Shown: piece by piece, positions 44,376-53,575 of the stretch
Layout of the letters: each line of letters opens with the position of its first letter
How positions within the stretch are numbered: the first letter of the stretch is position 1
Assembly (NCBI RefSeq): GCF_000979455.1
Contig: NZ_JJOY01000006.1
Span: forward strand, 53,622-117,621
Length of the DNA stretch: 64,000 nt
Direction: 5' to 3'
Source: Methanosarcina sp. 2.H.T.1A.6
GTDB taxonomy: Archaea > Halobacteriota > Methanosarcinia > Methanosarcinales > Methanosarcinaceae
The notes under the pieces: generated by a model
The model's input: the letters and a program-made list of their open reading frames with translations, nothing else
Databases searched by the model: none
Told to the model about the DNA's origin: nothing
Position numbers and translations under genes: made by a program

Positions 44376-44576
44376 CCGGGGAAAAGGAATCGGAAAGGCA
44401 ATGTTTCTGCACTGCGTAAAGCTTGCAAAAGAAAGGAACTGCGGGAGAATGGAGTGGACAGTGCTTGACTGGAACCCTGCAAGGAGTTCTACGAATACTT
44501 TGGGGCTGGGCCTGTTGACGGCTGGCACATTTACAGGATGGGTGCGGAAAAATTCGAAGATGCGCTTGAAAAATAA
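44372..44576 (+). pseudogene. GNAT acetyltransferase C-terminal remnant
   Basis: Joined directly to the IS66 remnant: RGKGIGKAMFLHCVKLAKER (acetyl-CoA loop of GNAT enzymes), NCGRMEWTVLDWN, then after a frameshift EPCKEFYEYFGAGPVDGWHI and EKFEDALEK to TAA at 44576. The N-terminal half is absent. The gene was broken by the mobile element. Confidence 0.72.
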
Positions 44577-44666
44577 GCTTGAGAGAGTTGACTTACTCTC
44601 CTCTCCGCCCCTTTGATGCCCAGCTCTTGAAATATGACCCCCTTCCCTGATTACGCATCAGGGGGT

Positions 44667-45077
44667 TCAGGTCGTGTCTTCTTGCTGGATAAAAGAGTGG
44701 TGTTCCAGGCGGTAGATTCTCTTTTCAAGGTTCTCTATTTGCGTCCGGATTTCTTCTCCTGCGGCTCCTTCCCCCAGTGCCTCAACTTCAACCCCTTTCC
44801 CTCCAGATTTTTCAGCAAGTTCTTGGGCCAGCTGCATGTATTTTTCTGCCTTCATGACCGGGAAGGTCTCGAACCTGCAGAGCCCTATAAATGGAAGGTT
44901 TGCAGCCGCATAAGCTTTCTCGTCGTCAGCCTCATAAATCAGGAACATGCGGTAGCCTGTAAGGTCTATCCACTCGTCGATTACTTTCAAGCCCTTCGGG
45001 TATTCGTAGTTCATGTAGCAGTTCTTGACCTTTTCAGAGTCTTTCGGCTCCCAGGTTACGATATCCATCAATAACAT
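44667..45077 (-). CDS. DUF3303 family protein
   Basis: About 136 residues. The N-terminal domain (MLLMDIVTWEPKDSEKVKNC, GYRMFLIYEADDEKAYAAAN) matches DUF3303, a ferredoxin-like fold family of unknown function frequent in methanogens. The C-terminal helix is coiled-coil-like (EEIRTQIENLEKRIYRLEHH). ATG 45077 is preferred, with GGTGTC upstream; a GTG at 45089 would add four residues. It marks the return to ordinary chromosomal genes after the accessory region. Confidence 0.75.
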   Translation of the reverse strand: MLLMDIVTWEPKDSEKVKNCYMNYEYPKGLKVIDEWIDLTGYRMFLIYEADDEKAYAAANLPFIGLCRFETFPVMKAEKYMQLAQELAEKSGGKGVEVEALGEGAAGEEIRTQIENLEKRIYRLEHHSFIQQEDTT

Positions 45078-45384
45078 TGTGCCTGACACCCCCTAGATTA
45101 AATATGGGTCCGAATCCTGTTCAATCTAACTTGAAGCGGATTCAAAAATATATTTAGCAAAGTTTAGTATTGTTTCTCTTCAAATGGGCATAAACTTTCA
45201 GGAAGAAATGTTCAGAAAAAAAGGTTCGGAAAAAGACCTGAAATTGGATCTCTCCTGAAAAATCACGTAATTATCTGGAGAATTCCACCTTCCTGATCTA
45301 AAAGATAATCTTTTATGATACGGAGGCAATCATATTTTACAGAATTTTCGGTACGTTGCCGACATGTCTATGGGGGAAAATTGT

Positions 45385-46830
45385 ATGCAAATAACTCCAT
45401 TTTTTGTGAGGGGCATAGCACACAGTTCATATATTCTTGCAGGGAAGCAAAGCTGTGCGGTCATTGACCCACAAAGGGATATGGATGTCTATATCAAAGA
45501 GGCAAAATCCAGGGGCCTGAAAATTACTCACATCCTGGAGACCCATCTGCACGCAGATTTTGTCTCCGGGCATATGGATCTTGCTGAGCTTACGGGAGCA
45601 CCTATCTACGCCCCGAAAGCTGCTAACTGTGAGTTTGAACATGTAGGGCTCATTGAAGGGAATACTTTTGAAATCGAGGACACGATTGTAAGGATACTGG
45701 AAACGCCGGGGCATACCCCTGAACACATCTGCTATGTGGTTTCGGATACTTCCCGAGGTCCTGATCCGGCTGCTGTTTTTTGCGGAGATGCACTTTTAGT
45801 CGGGGATGTGGGCAGACCAGACCTTTTCCCCGGAAAAGCCAGGGAACTGGCTTCCATGCTTTATGACAGCCTGCACAAAAAATTGCTTTCCCTTCCCGAC
45901 TCCTGTGAGGTCTATCCTGCACATGGGGAAGGCTCTCTCTGCGGAAGGGCTATGGGAGCTAAACGTTCGAGTACAATCGGATATGAACGCAAATACAACT
46001 ATGCTCTCCGGATCCCTGATAGGGAAGGGTTCATAGAAAACCTTACAACAAATATGCCTCCCGCGCCGGACCATTTTAGCCGTTGCACCGAAATCAACCG
46101 GAAAGGGCCCACAAAACTCAAAGAAATTCCGCCTCTCAGGGAGATCCCCCCAGGGGAGTTTTTCAAATTTGCCGGAAGGGAGGATACAGCAATTCTTGAC
46201 ACCCGCCATTACGAAAGTTTCGGAGGAGAGCATGTCCCCGGTTCCTGGTGCATCGATCTCCGGAGCAACTTTGCTACCTACGCAGGCTGGCTCCTGCCTC
46301 CGGATAAGCAGATCCTGCTTGTCTCAGATAGTGAGGAAAATGCAAGGAAATCTGCGGTCTGGCTGCGCAGGGTTGGGCTTGACAATATTGTCGGTTTTTT
46401 GGCAGGGGAAATGTTTGCCTGGGTAACTGTCGGATTAAGGGCTGCCCATGTGCCACAGCTATCGATTCCTGAGCTCTATGAATGGGTCCGAAGTAAAAAC
46501 CCTCCTGTAATTTTAGATGTCAGGGCTCCTTCCGAGTTTGAGAGTTTCCATATAGAACATGCAGTAAATATTCCGGTCCAGGAACTGAGGGAAAGGCACA
46601 GGGAACTTGACCCTGAAGCCGAGTATGCAGTAATTTGCAGCACAGGGCACAGGTCAGGTATGGGGTGCAGCATTCTCAAAAAACACGGATTTTCCGGGGT
46701 GAATAACGCTGCAGGCGGAATGACAGGATACAATGCTGCGGGTTTCGGGCCTGAGTGTCCGATGTGCGCTCTTTCCTGGGCTGGAAAAGCAGGCAGGAAA
46801 GAGGCAGAGGTCTTCCCGAAAGGAAAATGA
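45385..46830 (+). CDS. Metallo-beta-lactamase fold / double rhodanese sulfur-handling protein
   Basis: About 481 residues. An MBL domain of the persulfide dioxygenase-like group (HILETHLHADFVSGHMDLAE, HTPEHICYVV, FCGDALLVGDVGRPDLFPG, VYPAHGEGS) is followed by two rhodanese domains. The first (TAILDTRHYESFGGEHVPGS) lacks a catalytic Cys. The second has it in the loop ICSTGHRSG. Such fusions act on persulfides or thiosulfate-type sulfur in the cytoplasm. The third His of the HxHxDH motif is Phe here (HADF), as in many of these fusions. ATG 45385 is preferred, as ATGGGGGAAAATTGT precedes it; the frame is open from 45364. Confidence 0.88.
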   Translation: MQITPFFVRGIAHSSYILAGKQSCAVIDPQRDMDVYIKEAKSRGLKITHILETHLHADFVSGHMDLAELTGAPIYAPKAANCEFEHVGLIEGNTFEIEDTIVRILETPGHTPEHICYVVSDTSRGPDPAAVFCGDALLVGDVGRPDLFPGKARELASMLYDSLHKKLLSLPDSCEVYPAHGEGSLCGRAMGAKRSSTIGYERKYNYALRIPDREGFIENLTTNMPPAPDHFSRCTEINRKGPTKLKEIPPLREIPPGEFFKFAGREDTAILDTRHYESFGGEHVPGSWCIDLRSNFATYAGWLLPPDKQILLVSDSEENARKSAVWLRRVGLDNIVGFLAGEMFAWVTVGLRAAHVPQLSIPELYEWVRSKNPPVILDVRAPSEFESFHIEHAVNIPVQELRERHRELDPEAEYAVICSTGHRSGMGCSILKKHGFSGVNNAAGGMTGYNAAGFGPECPMCALSWAGKAGRKEAEVFPKGK

Positions 46831-47297
46831 ATATATGAGCGTCATTTCCTTTATTAAGCCGCTCTTCTCAGTTCCTGTGGCCGTCTGCAGAAGAACTTCC
46901 ATAGAATTCCCTGTCGCGTATCCTGTAATTTTTGAGGGCAGGGCATCTGTTGAACTGTATCGTAAGTTAAAGGGCAAGCTCCTGAAAATAGTAATTCATG
47001 GACTCCGGATTTTACCGGATGGTTTTAATTACTTAGTCCAATTGCATTTTTTTCTTGTTTTACCTCTTCAGGGAGGCTCGCCGGAAGGGCTGAAGATCTC
47101 TTGATTCCGAATACTTCAGTCCTGTTTTTATTTCCTTTCCGATATTTACCTGTCACTTTTATAATTAATACAAAGGGCTGAAAATAAACGAAACTTTCTA
47201 AAAATTAACGGGTGTGGTAGATAAATATTTATAATAAGTATAAGTAGTTTATAATGAGGTAAAAACAAAAAAGAACTTTATAGTGGGGGAAGACATA
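46831..47297. other. Intergenic region before DUF1699
   Basis: No gene is supported; an open frame from about 46834 to 47104 has no family likeness. TATA-like TAAATATTTATAATAAG lies at 47220-47236. The leader TAGTGGGGGAAGACATA directly before the ATG at 47298 contains the G-rich ribosome-binding site. Confidence 0.5.
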
Positions 47298-47705
47298 ATG
47301 AAAATTAGAGTAGTTAGTTCCAGGGAAGAAATTTTTACACTTAACCCTAATGAGCGCGTTGTTCATCTTGCCTTCAGGCCTTCGAACAAGGACATCTTTG
47401 CACTGGTGGAAACCTGCCCGAAGATTGAAGTTATTCAGTTGCCTAAATCTTACAGACGCACGGTTTCAAAGTCCATAGAAATGTTCCTTGAGATGCAGAG
47501 AATCCAGCTTATCGAAGGAGATGTCTGGGGGCACAGGAAAGACATTAATGAATATTACAGTATCCCGTCCTCAGTGATTGAGAAGATAAGAGAACTGAAG
47601 ATGGAGGGTACACCTGCTGAGAGAATCGAAGAAAAGGTTTCAAGGGAAAGCAAACTGAACCCTGAAATGATTGCTTATATCCTGACCAAGGAAGCCCCTG
47701 CCTGA
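47298..47705 (+). CDS. DUF1699 family protein (second copy)
   Basis: About 135 residues, strongly similar to the protein at 29.2-29.6 kb (KIRVVSSREEIFTLNPNERV, VETCPKIEVIQLPKSYRRTV, LIEGDVWGHRKDINEYY). Function unknown. ATG 47298 is preceded by GTGGGGGAAGACATA, the same unusual leader as its paralogue. This copy sits in the core part of the window; the island copy may be the derived one. It is followed by a regulator gene in the same direction after 513 bases. Confidence 0.82.
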   Translation: MKIRVVSSREEIFTLNPNERVVHLAFRPSNKDIFALVETCPKIEVIQLPKSYRRTVSKSIEMFLEMQRIQLIEGDVWGHRKDINEYYSIPSSVIEKIRELKMEGTPAERIEEKVSRESKLNPEMIAYILTKEAPA

Positions 47706-48218
47706 AAATCTTATCGGGGCAGGATTTTCCTACAGGAGTTTCCTACAGGATTTTCGTATCCTCTTCAATGTAGATAAGGTAATGTTGAAATATTCAAAAT
47801 ATTTCAAGAATCCTTGTTTGCGATACAATCTCCAGTTTAAAACTTTAAGTTTAAGGACTCTGGAAGGTACCCTGACTTGAGATAATAGTGAACATCTATC
47901 TAGCGAAAGCTATCAGGTCAGGGGGACTCCGGGGAGACTCCATCAGTTTTTCCGGTAAATGTTTAATTTTCAAAAATCTTTTTTAGTAGTTTTTTATAGT
48001 TTTTCAGATCCAGTTTATACTTTTTGCTAATCAGAATCAAGTTTAAACTTTTTGCTAATGTTTAATCTGATTAATCCGGACTTATTAAAAGACTCTGCTT
48101 TTTCCCAGATAAGATGGGCAAGGGAAGGTAATAACTTATATATTTTAGGCGGCTGTAACCTTTTTAGTCTTATCTGTAATTTTTTTTAGTTATTATAACA
48201 CTAATAGGAGACTGAAGG
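47706..48218 (+). promoter_or_regulatory. Intergenic region with promoter of the FilR1-type regulator
   Basis: Short direct repeats (TTTCCTACAGGA twice, 47727-47752; TTTAAACTTTTTGCTAA-like at 48010-48060). TATA-like AACTTATATATTTTAGG lies at 48131-48147, about 70 bases before the GTG start, and AGGAG (48206-48210) is the ribosome-binding site. No gene is seen. Confidence 0.5.
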
Positions 48219-49016
48219 GTGAAACTGGAACTTATAGAGCTGATTTTTCTTTCCGATAAGCGAAAACAGTTATTGCTTTTTCTGAAAAGCGGGCCCAAAA
48301 ATATGGATGAAATTACGGAAGCCTTTCAGGCAACTTCCACTTCTATCCTTCCCCAGATTAAAAAATTAAAAGATATGTCTCTGGTTGTTCAGGAGGACAA
48401 AACCTATATTCTTTCTCTGATAGGAAAGGTTCTCGTTGAAAAAATGCAGCCCCTTGTTAGCACTATAGAACTTTTTGAAGGTAACTTTGAGTACTGGTCG
48501 GAAAAGGACCTGCAGGGGACACCTTCTTCTTTTCGGAAGAGGCTGGGAGAACTTGGTAAATGTAAACTGATTCAGCCTGACCTGGACCGCATGTTCGAAC
48601 TCGACCCGGAAGTTGTGAAAAATCTGTCTAAGTCCAGCCATGTTCTTGAAGCCATAGCCTACTTTCATCAGCCTATGATTTATCTCTGCCAGGAGCTTGC
48701 AAAAAAGGGAGTTGAATTCTCTTTTCTAATGCCGGAGTCTGTTCTTCAGCGGTATTATACTGACTATATGGAGGACTTCCGAATTATGATGTCTCTTGAT
48801 AATGTGAAATTTTTCCGGTATTCGGGAGAACTGAAGATTGCAAATCTTGCCGTTAGTGATAAGTTTTTCCTGATATCTCTTTTCCCGAAGAATCAGAGGC
48901 ACTTTGAAAGAGAGAGCCTTATATGCTACGAACCCTCTTCCAGGCACCTGGGTACCGAACTTTTCAACGAGCTACTGCTGGATTCGACCCCTGTTACCGA
49001 AATTCCCCAGGAATAA
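48219..49016 (+). CDS. Winged-helix transcriptional regulator with FilR1 middle domain
   Basis: A 265-residue cytoplasmic regulator starting at GTG with AGGAG eight bases upstream. The N-terminal ArsR-like winged helix (KRKQLLLFLKSGPKNMDEIT, STSILPQIKKLKDMSLVVQE) is followed by the methanogen-specific FilR1/DUF1724 effector region (VEFSFLMPESVLQRYYTDYM, LDNVKFFRYSGELKIANLAV). Relatives include the Msr regulators of methyltransferase genes and FilR1 of Methanosaeta. The target here is unknown. The next gene, a small membrane protein, is in the same direction. Confidence 0.87.
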   Translation: MKLELIELIFLSDKRKQLLLFLKSGPKNMDEITEAFQATSTSILPQIKKLKDMSLVVQEDKTYILSLIGKVLVEKMQPLVSTIELFEGNFEYWSEKDLQGTPSSFRKRLGELGKCKLIQPDLDRMFELDPEVVKNLSKSSHVLEAIAYFHQPMIYLCQELAKKGVEFSFLMPESVLQRYYTDYMEDFRIMMSLDNVKFFRYSGELKIANLAVSDKFFLISLFPKNQRHFERESLICYEPSSRHLGTELFNELLLDSTPVTEIPQE

Positions 49017-49052
49017 TTAAAACTCGGGTCATAAAAAGATACTGTACAGGAC

Positions 49053-49114
49053 TACTTATACAAATACCTCTACTACTTATACAAATACCTCTACTACTTA
49101 TACAAATACCTTCT
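49053..49114. repeat. 21-bp tandem repeat, three units
   Basis: CTACTTATACAAATACCTCTA is repeated three times in direct contact between the regulator stop and the next gene. It would encode a seven-residue repeat if read, but there is no gene here. Confidence 0.85.
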
Positions 49115-49169
49115 ACCGAAAAACTCGGCATAGAAATATTGCAAATCCTTTCATACAGGAGGTAGTATC

Positions 49170-49643
49170 ATAATAGGTTTTTACGAACAGAGGGCAGCCT
49201 ACGGTAAACAAATAAGATTGCTTAATTTTGCAGGTCTGCTGCTTATCCTGACATTTTACATTTTATCTCTCACAGGGCTTTTTGGTTTTGGTACTGATCC
49301 TGAGGAGAAGTACGCTCTGCCTCTTATCCTTCTCATTTACCTTGCTGCAATGTGGGGCTTTTTTGGCATGAGATTCCTGATAACTTCCGACAGCGTGGTT
49401 GCAGTTTTTCCACCATTCAGGTACAACATTCCCTTTTCAGATATCAGCTCTGTGGAGATCATGGACAAATTCCCGTGGTATATGGGGTGGGGAGTCAGAA
49501 TACAGGGGCGCAGGCTAATTTTTGCGGGAAAACACGCAAAAGCCGTAGCAATCAGAAAAGATAAGGGTTTTTTCAGGACTGTTGTACTGGTTTCTGAAAG
49601 CCCTGATGAATTCAGGAAACGAGTGGAAATGGCCATGAAATAA
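49170..49643 (+). CDS. Small membrane protein with PH-like domain (AUA start inferred)
   Basis: About 157 residues: a short cytoplasmic start (GFYEQRAAYGKQIRLLNFAG), two membrane segments (LLLILTFYILSLTGLFG, ALPLILLIYLAAMWGFFG), then a bacterial PH-like domain (ITSDSVVAVFPPFRYNIPFS, VRIQGRRLIFAGKHAK). An excellent ribosome-binding site AGGAGGT lies at 49157-49163, but in the matching frame the codons 4-10 bases downstream are ATC, ATA, ATA. The first canonical codon is TTG 49218, inside the sequence and without a ribosome-binding site. I therefore infer initiation at ATA 49170. Function unknown. Confidence 0.6.
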   Translation: MIGFYEQRAAYGKQIRLLNFAGLLLILTFYILSLTGLFGFGTDPEEKYALPLILLIYLAAMWGFFGMRFLITSDSVVAVFPPFRYNIPFSDISSVEIMDKFPWYMGWGVRIQGRRLIFAGKHAKAVAIRKDKGFFRTVVLVSESPDEFRKRVEMAMK

Positions 49644-49698
49644 TTCAGGCCACTCTTTTTTTAACAGTCCAGGCTGGTTTACTTTATTGCTGCTTTTG

Positions 49699-50148
49699 TT
49701 ACTCTGCCTTTTTGCTTTTATGCTTCAGTTTTTCTGCAATGTCAATTCCGAGCCGTTTGCATTCCTGCAGGTCCTTGTCCGTGGGCTTATGAAGGATCCG
49801 GAGTACGGGGTCCACAACACTCATTCCCATTTCCCGCATTTTTTCGGCTATCAATATGGGTGCTTCTCCACTCCACCCGTAAGACCCGAAAGCAGCCCCT
49901 ATCTTGCCATGTGGGCTTGTGGAAACAAGGGTCTCATCCATGAACTTTTCCATGGGCAGCAGCATTTTGTAGTAAAACGTCGAAGAGCCAACTGCAATTG
50001 CTTCTGCTTCATCGAGTTCTTCGGGCTTTACATCATAGAAACTGACAACCTTTACATCCACATTCTTTGACTCAATCCCGTTCCCTATTGCCTCGGCCAT
50101 AGCTTTTGTATTCCCTGAGGTACTGAGATAGACTACTATTGCTTTCAA
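49699..50148 (-). CDS. Flavodoxin family protein
   Basis: A 149-residue FMN-binding electron carrier. The phosphate-binding loop is YLSTSGNTKAMAEAI (residues 7-21); the second and third flavin loops are AVGSSTFYYKM and AAFGSYGWSGEA. Length is normal for short-chain flavodoxins. Methanosarcina uses such proteins beside ferredoxins. It stands alone; tandem GTCTAATAAA repeats lie just upstream of its start. Confidence 0.9.
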   Translation of the reverse strand: MKAIVVYLSTSGNTKAMAEAIGNGIESKNVDVKVVSFYDVKPEELDEAEAIAVGSSTFYYKMLLPMEKFMDETLVSTSPHGKIGAAFGSYGWSGEAPILIAEKMREMGMSVVDPVLRILHKPTDKDLQECKRLGIDIAEKLKHKSKKAE

Positions 50149-50167
50149 CCTGTATCCCCCTAGCGAT

Positions 50168-50216
50168 CTAATAAAGTCTAATAAAGTCTAATTAAGTCTG
50201 ATAAAGTCTGATAATG
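50168..50216. repeat. Tandem AGTCTAATAA repeat upstream of flavodoxin
   Basis: Four to five units of about ten bases (AATAAAGTCT, with TTAAGTCT and GATAAAGTCT variants) lie 20-70 bases before the leftward flavodoxin start. Possibly in its promoter. Confidence 0.7.
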
Positions 50217-50387
50217 CAAACACCGGAAAAATGAGAGCAAAAACCGGTAGTTGCGTATCTGAAGCTCAGAGCTTGAAGGCGTAACCCTGGGGCTTTCCTC
50301 GCTCCCCAATCCAGCATTATTTATAAAAATTATTTTAAATAAGGGTTTCGTCGTCCGGATATAGTTCGAGCTTCAGATTGGTTGCCT

Positions 50388-52154
50388 TTATAAAAGGTCT
50401 GCCTCTATGCGGATAGGGGCTATATGGGTAACTACCTGGAGGGCAACGCTCTCAAGGAAATCGCGGATGTTCTGGGGAATACTGTCCACAGTGTGGGAAG
50501 CAAAGTTCAGGCTGCCTATTATCTCTCCCCTGTGCATCATAGGGATTACTGCAACTGCAGTGATCTTTTCTTTATTTAGCAGATCTGCCATCTCTTCAGC
50601 AAAAAAGTCCAGTTTGTAAATAGGTTTCTCGGTCCAGACCTGCTTTGCTTCCGGGGAGTCTGCCCTGTATGCAGAAACACTTTTCACAAATTCGGAGGAG
50701 AGCCCTCTGTGCGCTACCAGGTTAATCTGGTCCAGAAGCTCGTCTTTCAGGTATATGCCTCCGGCATCTATCTCTTTTATTTTCAGGCAGGCATCAAGGA
50801 TACGGGAAAGCATGGTCTGGAGATTCCAGGTGGTACTCAGGGACATCCCGAGTTCTCGCTGAATCTCGAGCATTTCCTGTGCTTCTTTTCTTTCGGTAAC
50901 ATCAACAATTATTCCTTGAAAGTAAACCGGGATACCTTCCTTATTTCGCTTGATATACGTTCTCTCTTCAACCCAGCGAATATTGCCATCTGCGGTGAAA
51001 ATTCTATACTCCATCTCAAAAGAGTCACACCCTTCTCGAATTGAGTGTGCAAGGTTTTCAGAGACCGAATTGATGTCCTCTTTATGAATTATGTCTCCAT
51101 AAAGGATTCTACCCGAAGTGAAGTCTTCTACAGTATATCCAAACTGCGTTACATTTTCTGAAACGAACTCTACAGGCCAGTTTTCCACAGTTTTCCACAG
51201 GAAAGCTACTGCTGAGCTTTTGTTGATTATCGTTTTCAGCAATTTCTGCATTTCGAGAGATTTTCTCAGGGCTTCTTCAATTTTTTTCCGGGGGGTTATG
51301 TCCAGCACTATCCCCTGAAAACCGGTTACGTTTCCATCTCCTTCTCTCTGGATAAAAGTCCTTTCGTTTACCCAGCGCAGGTCTCCGGCTTTTGTAAAAA
51401 TCCTGTATTCTGAATTAAAGCTTACTTCCCCTTTCTGGACGTGTCTTTCGAGTTCTTCTTCAACCTTTTTCAGGTCATCGGGATGTATTATCTTTCCGTA
51501 CAGGATTTTCTGTGATAGAAAATCGTCAACTGTATATCCAAATTGTATCACATTCTCCGAGACAAAAGCTGCAGGCCAGTAGTCTTCATCCCTCCACAGA
51601 AATACCACTGCCGGGCTGTTGTTGATTATTGTTTTCAACAGTTTCTGAATCTTAAGGACTCTTTCCAGTTTTTCTTCACTTTTCTTCCGCTCGGTGATGT
51701 CGAGAACCACTCCCTGAAAGTGGGTTACCTCTCCTTCCGGGTTTCTCTGGATGAAGGTCCTTTCGTTTACCCAGCGCAGGTCTCCGGCTTTTGTAATAAT
51801 CCTGTATTCCATATTGAAATCCGGAGCTCCACTCCGTATTCTTTTTTCAAGCTCCTCTTCAACTTTTCCAAGGTCATCAGGGTGTATAATATCCCCGTAC
51901 AGTACCCTGCCCGAGATAAAATCCTCTACCGTATATCCAAAGTTCCCCACATTTTCGGAAACAAATTCCGCAGGCCACTTTTCTTCGTTTTTCCAGAGAA
52001 ATACCACTGCCGGGCTGTTATTGATTATAGTTTTCAGGGCTTCTTCTCTTTCCAGAGCTGCATGAAGAGCTTTTCCCCTTTCGCCATTTGCAGCATCTGC
52101 TACATGGGGATAAGTATCTGGTTCTTCTCTGTTTTCAGAAGTCTCGCTGTCCAT
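50388..52154 (-). CDS. PAS-PAS-PAS-GAF sensor protein without a kinase domain
   Basis: A 588-residue soluble sensor. Three PAS/PAC units in tandem share the block FLWK/R...WPxEFVSENVxxFGYTVEDF (about residues 55, 180 and 305), each ending in a PAC motif (FQGVVLDITERKKSEEKL). A GAF domain follows (GMSLSTTWNLQTMLSRILDA to SLNFASHTVDSIPQNIRDFL). The protein stops directly after it with no histidine kinase or other output domain, and no missing kinase is visible downstream in any frame. It may act through a partner protein. No signal peptide or membrane segment. Ligands unknown. Confidence 0.87.
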   Translation of the reverse strand: MDSETSENREEPDTYPHVADAANGERGKALHAALEREEALKTIINNSPAVVFLWKNEEKWPAEFVSENVGNFGYTVEDFISGRVLYGDIIHPDDLGKVEEELEKRIRSGAPDFNMEYRIITKAGDLRWVNERTFIQRNPEGEVTHFQGVVLDITERKKSEEKLERVLKIQKLLKTIINNSPAVVFLWRDEDYWPAAFVSENVIQFGYTVDDFLSQKILYGKIIHPDDLKKVEEELERHVQKGEVSFNSEYRIFTKAGDLRWVNERTFIQREGDGNVTGFQGIVLDITPRKKIEEALRKSLEMQKLLKTIINKSSAVAFLWKTVENWPVEFVSENVTQFGYTVEDFTSGRILYGDIIHKEDINSVSENLAHSIREGCDSFEMEYRIFTADGNIRWVEERTYIKRNKEGIPVYFQGIIVDVTERKEAQEMLEIQRELGMSLSTTWNLQTMLSRILDACLKIKEIDAGGIYLKDELLDQINLVAHRGLSSEFVKSVSAYRADSPEAKQVWTEKPIYKLDFFAEEMADLLNKEKITAVAVIPMMHRGEIIGSLNFASHTVDSIPQNIRDFLESVALQVVTHIAPIRIEADLL

Positions 52155-53575
52155 TATCTTCTAACCGCCTTCACAGGGATGTTTTCAATAGCTTCTTCCG
52201 GGATAATGCGTTGGAAACTGTTGGTATGCCTGATCGCAAATTCTTCTGCATTCTAATTTACCGATCTGTTTTACCGATCTGTTGATTAGCCGTTGACAAG
52301 TTTGCCTGTAATTTTCTGTCCGCTTTCTATTATATAATTGTGTTTTTATCGAATATCAGTTTTTTTGATCCCGGAATCTCTTTTTCCAGTTTAGCTGCAC
52401 TCTGTAAAGTTGAAAACTATTTATTCATAAATCTCCGGGCTCTCTCAAAACTGTCTCTGCCATACATATTCGTTTTTGAAAAACGATGGAAATCTATATA
52501 TATTATTTTAACGGTAATAAGATTCCGTATTCCGCGTTTGTACTAATGACCGGCTGGAGAAAACTGTGAACCCGCATGATCTTTCATGAACCCTTCACGA
52601 ACCCCTACAGAAGAATAGTAGAACCGACCAAACATAAAGCTAAAACGGGTTTCAGGAAACCACGCACAGTACAGTAAAGACCCACGAATACGGAATACCT
52701 AAAATGGCAAAACTAAATGGCTAAAATCAAAAATGGCTAAAATCTAAAAAAGGCTAGAGTGGCAAAATAGTCCAAAAAACATAAAACCTCCATAAAAGGA
52801 TCTGCGGTACGGTTTTGAGGGAAGCCTTACTGCGATTCCTTTGTTTCTCAAACTCTTTTGTCCGATCAGCTTACTTATTTCTGTTCTTCTTATTCCTATC
52901 TCTTTACTTTGGCTCTTTTACTTCAGGTCTGCTTACCCTGTGCCGAAATAAAACTCTGAATTTTTAACGAAAAGAAAAAGGAAGGGGGAAGGGAAAAAGG
53001 AAGGGGGAAGGGAAAAAGGAAACAGAAAGGAAAAAGGATGTATAAGTGAGAAAAAGAATTAGTGAGAAAAAGAATTAGTGAGAAAAATAATCTGGTGAAC
53101 GGGTGCGACCCTGTTGTAGTTAAATTTTTTGTGGTGTGTTGCTTGGATGTGATCTTGTAGATATAGTCCAGGGCAGGTCCGTTCACTATGCTAAACTCAA
53201 AATCTCTGACTGGTTATATAAATATTTGGATACTATTATATTAAATTGCCTTTTTGTGATATTATTTATCGGTTTTAATGGTTCAAAGGGAGGGTTTTGT
53301 CCCGATTTAATCCTTCTATTGCCAGAAGGCAGTTGTCATTCTTTCCATAAACCATTCCTGCCTATTTTTTTGATAGATCTTTTTTCACTGCTGTTTTCTG
53401 TACTTTTATTACCAACCTTTCTATAAGTTTTTGTAGATTTTCAGCATTTTTCTATATGGCTTTTTTACAGTTTTTTCGTCCCCAACCTGTTTATACTATG
53501 AAGTTTTTTCCTATCTATACATTATAACAAATTACACTGATCGTTTTCAATATCAAGATCATAAGGAGACTTGCA
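52155..53575. other. 1.4-kb gene-free region with polypurine and other tandem repeats
   Basis: No gene is supported. It holds tandem ATGGCTAAAATC-type repeats (52716-52775), a long polypurine tract built on GGAAGGGGGAAGGGAAAAA (52967-53078), then three units of AGTGAGAAAAAGAATT (53047-53090). Unusual density of simple repeats. The ilvD promoter is expected near its right end; AAGGAGACTTGCA precedes the ilvD ATG. Confidence 0.6.

Noticed and set aside
44248-44616. 122-codon ORF as a complete acetyltransferase
   Set aside because: Its first half is IS66 sequence out of frame and its end is frameshifted relative to the GNAT family; it is a chimera of two dead genes.
46733-47104. 123-codon ORF overlapping the end of the MBL-rhodanese gene
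   Set aside because: Starts inside a confident gene in another frame, no ribosome-binding site, no recognisable domain.
52923-53186. 87-codon leftward frame rich in F, P, L and S
   Set aside because: It is the reverse reading of the polypurine tract; biased composition only.
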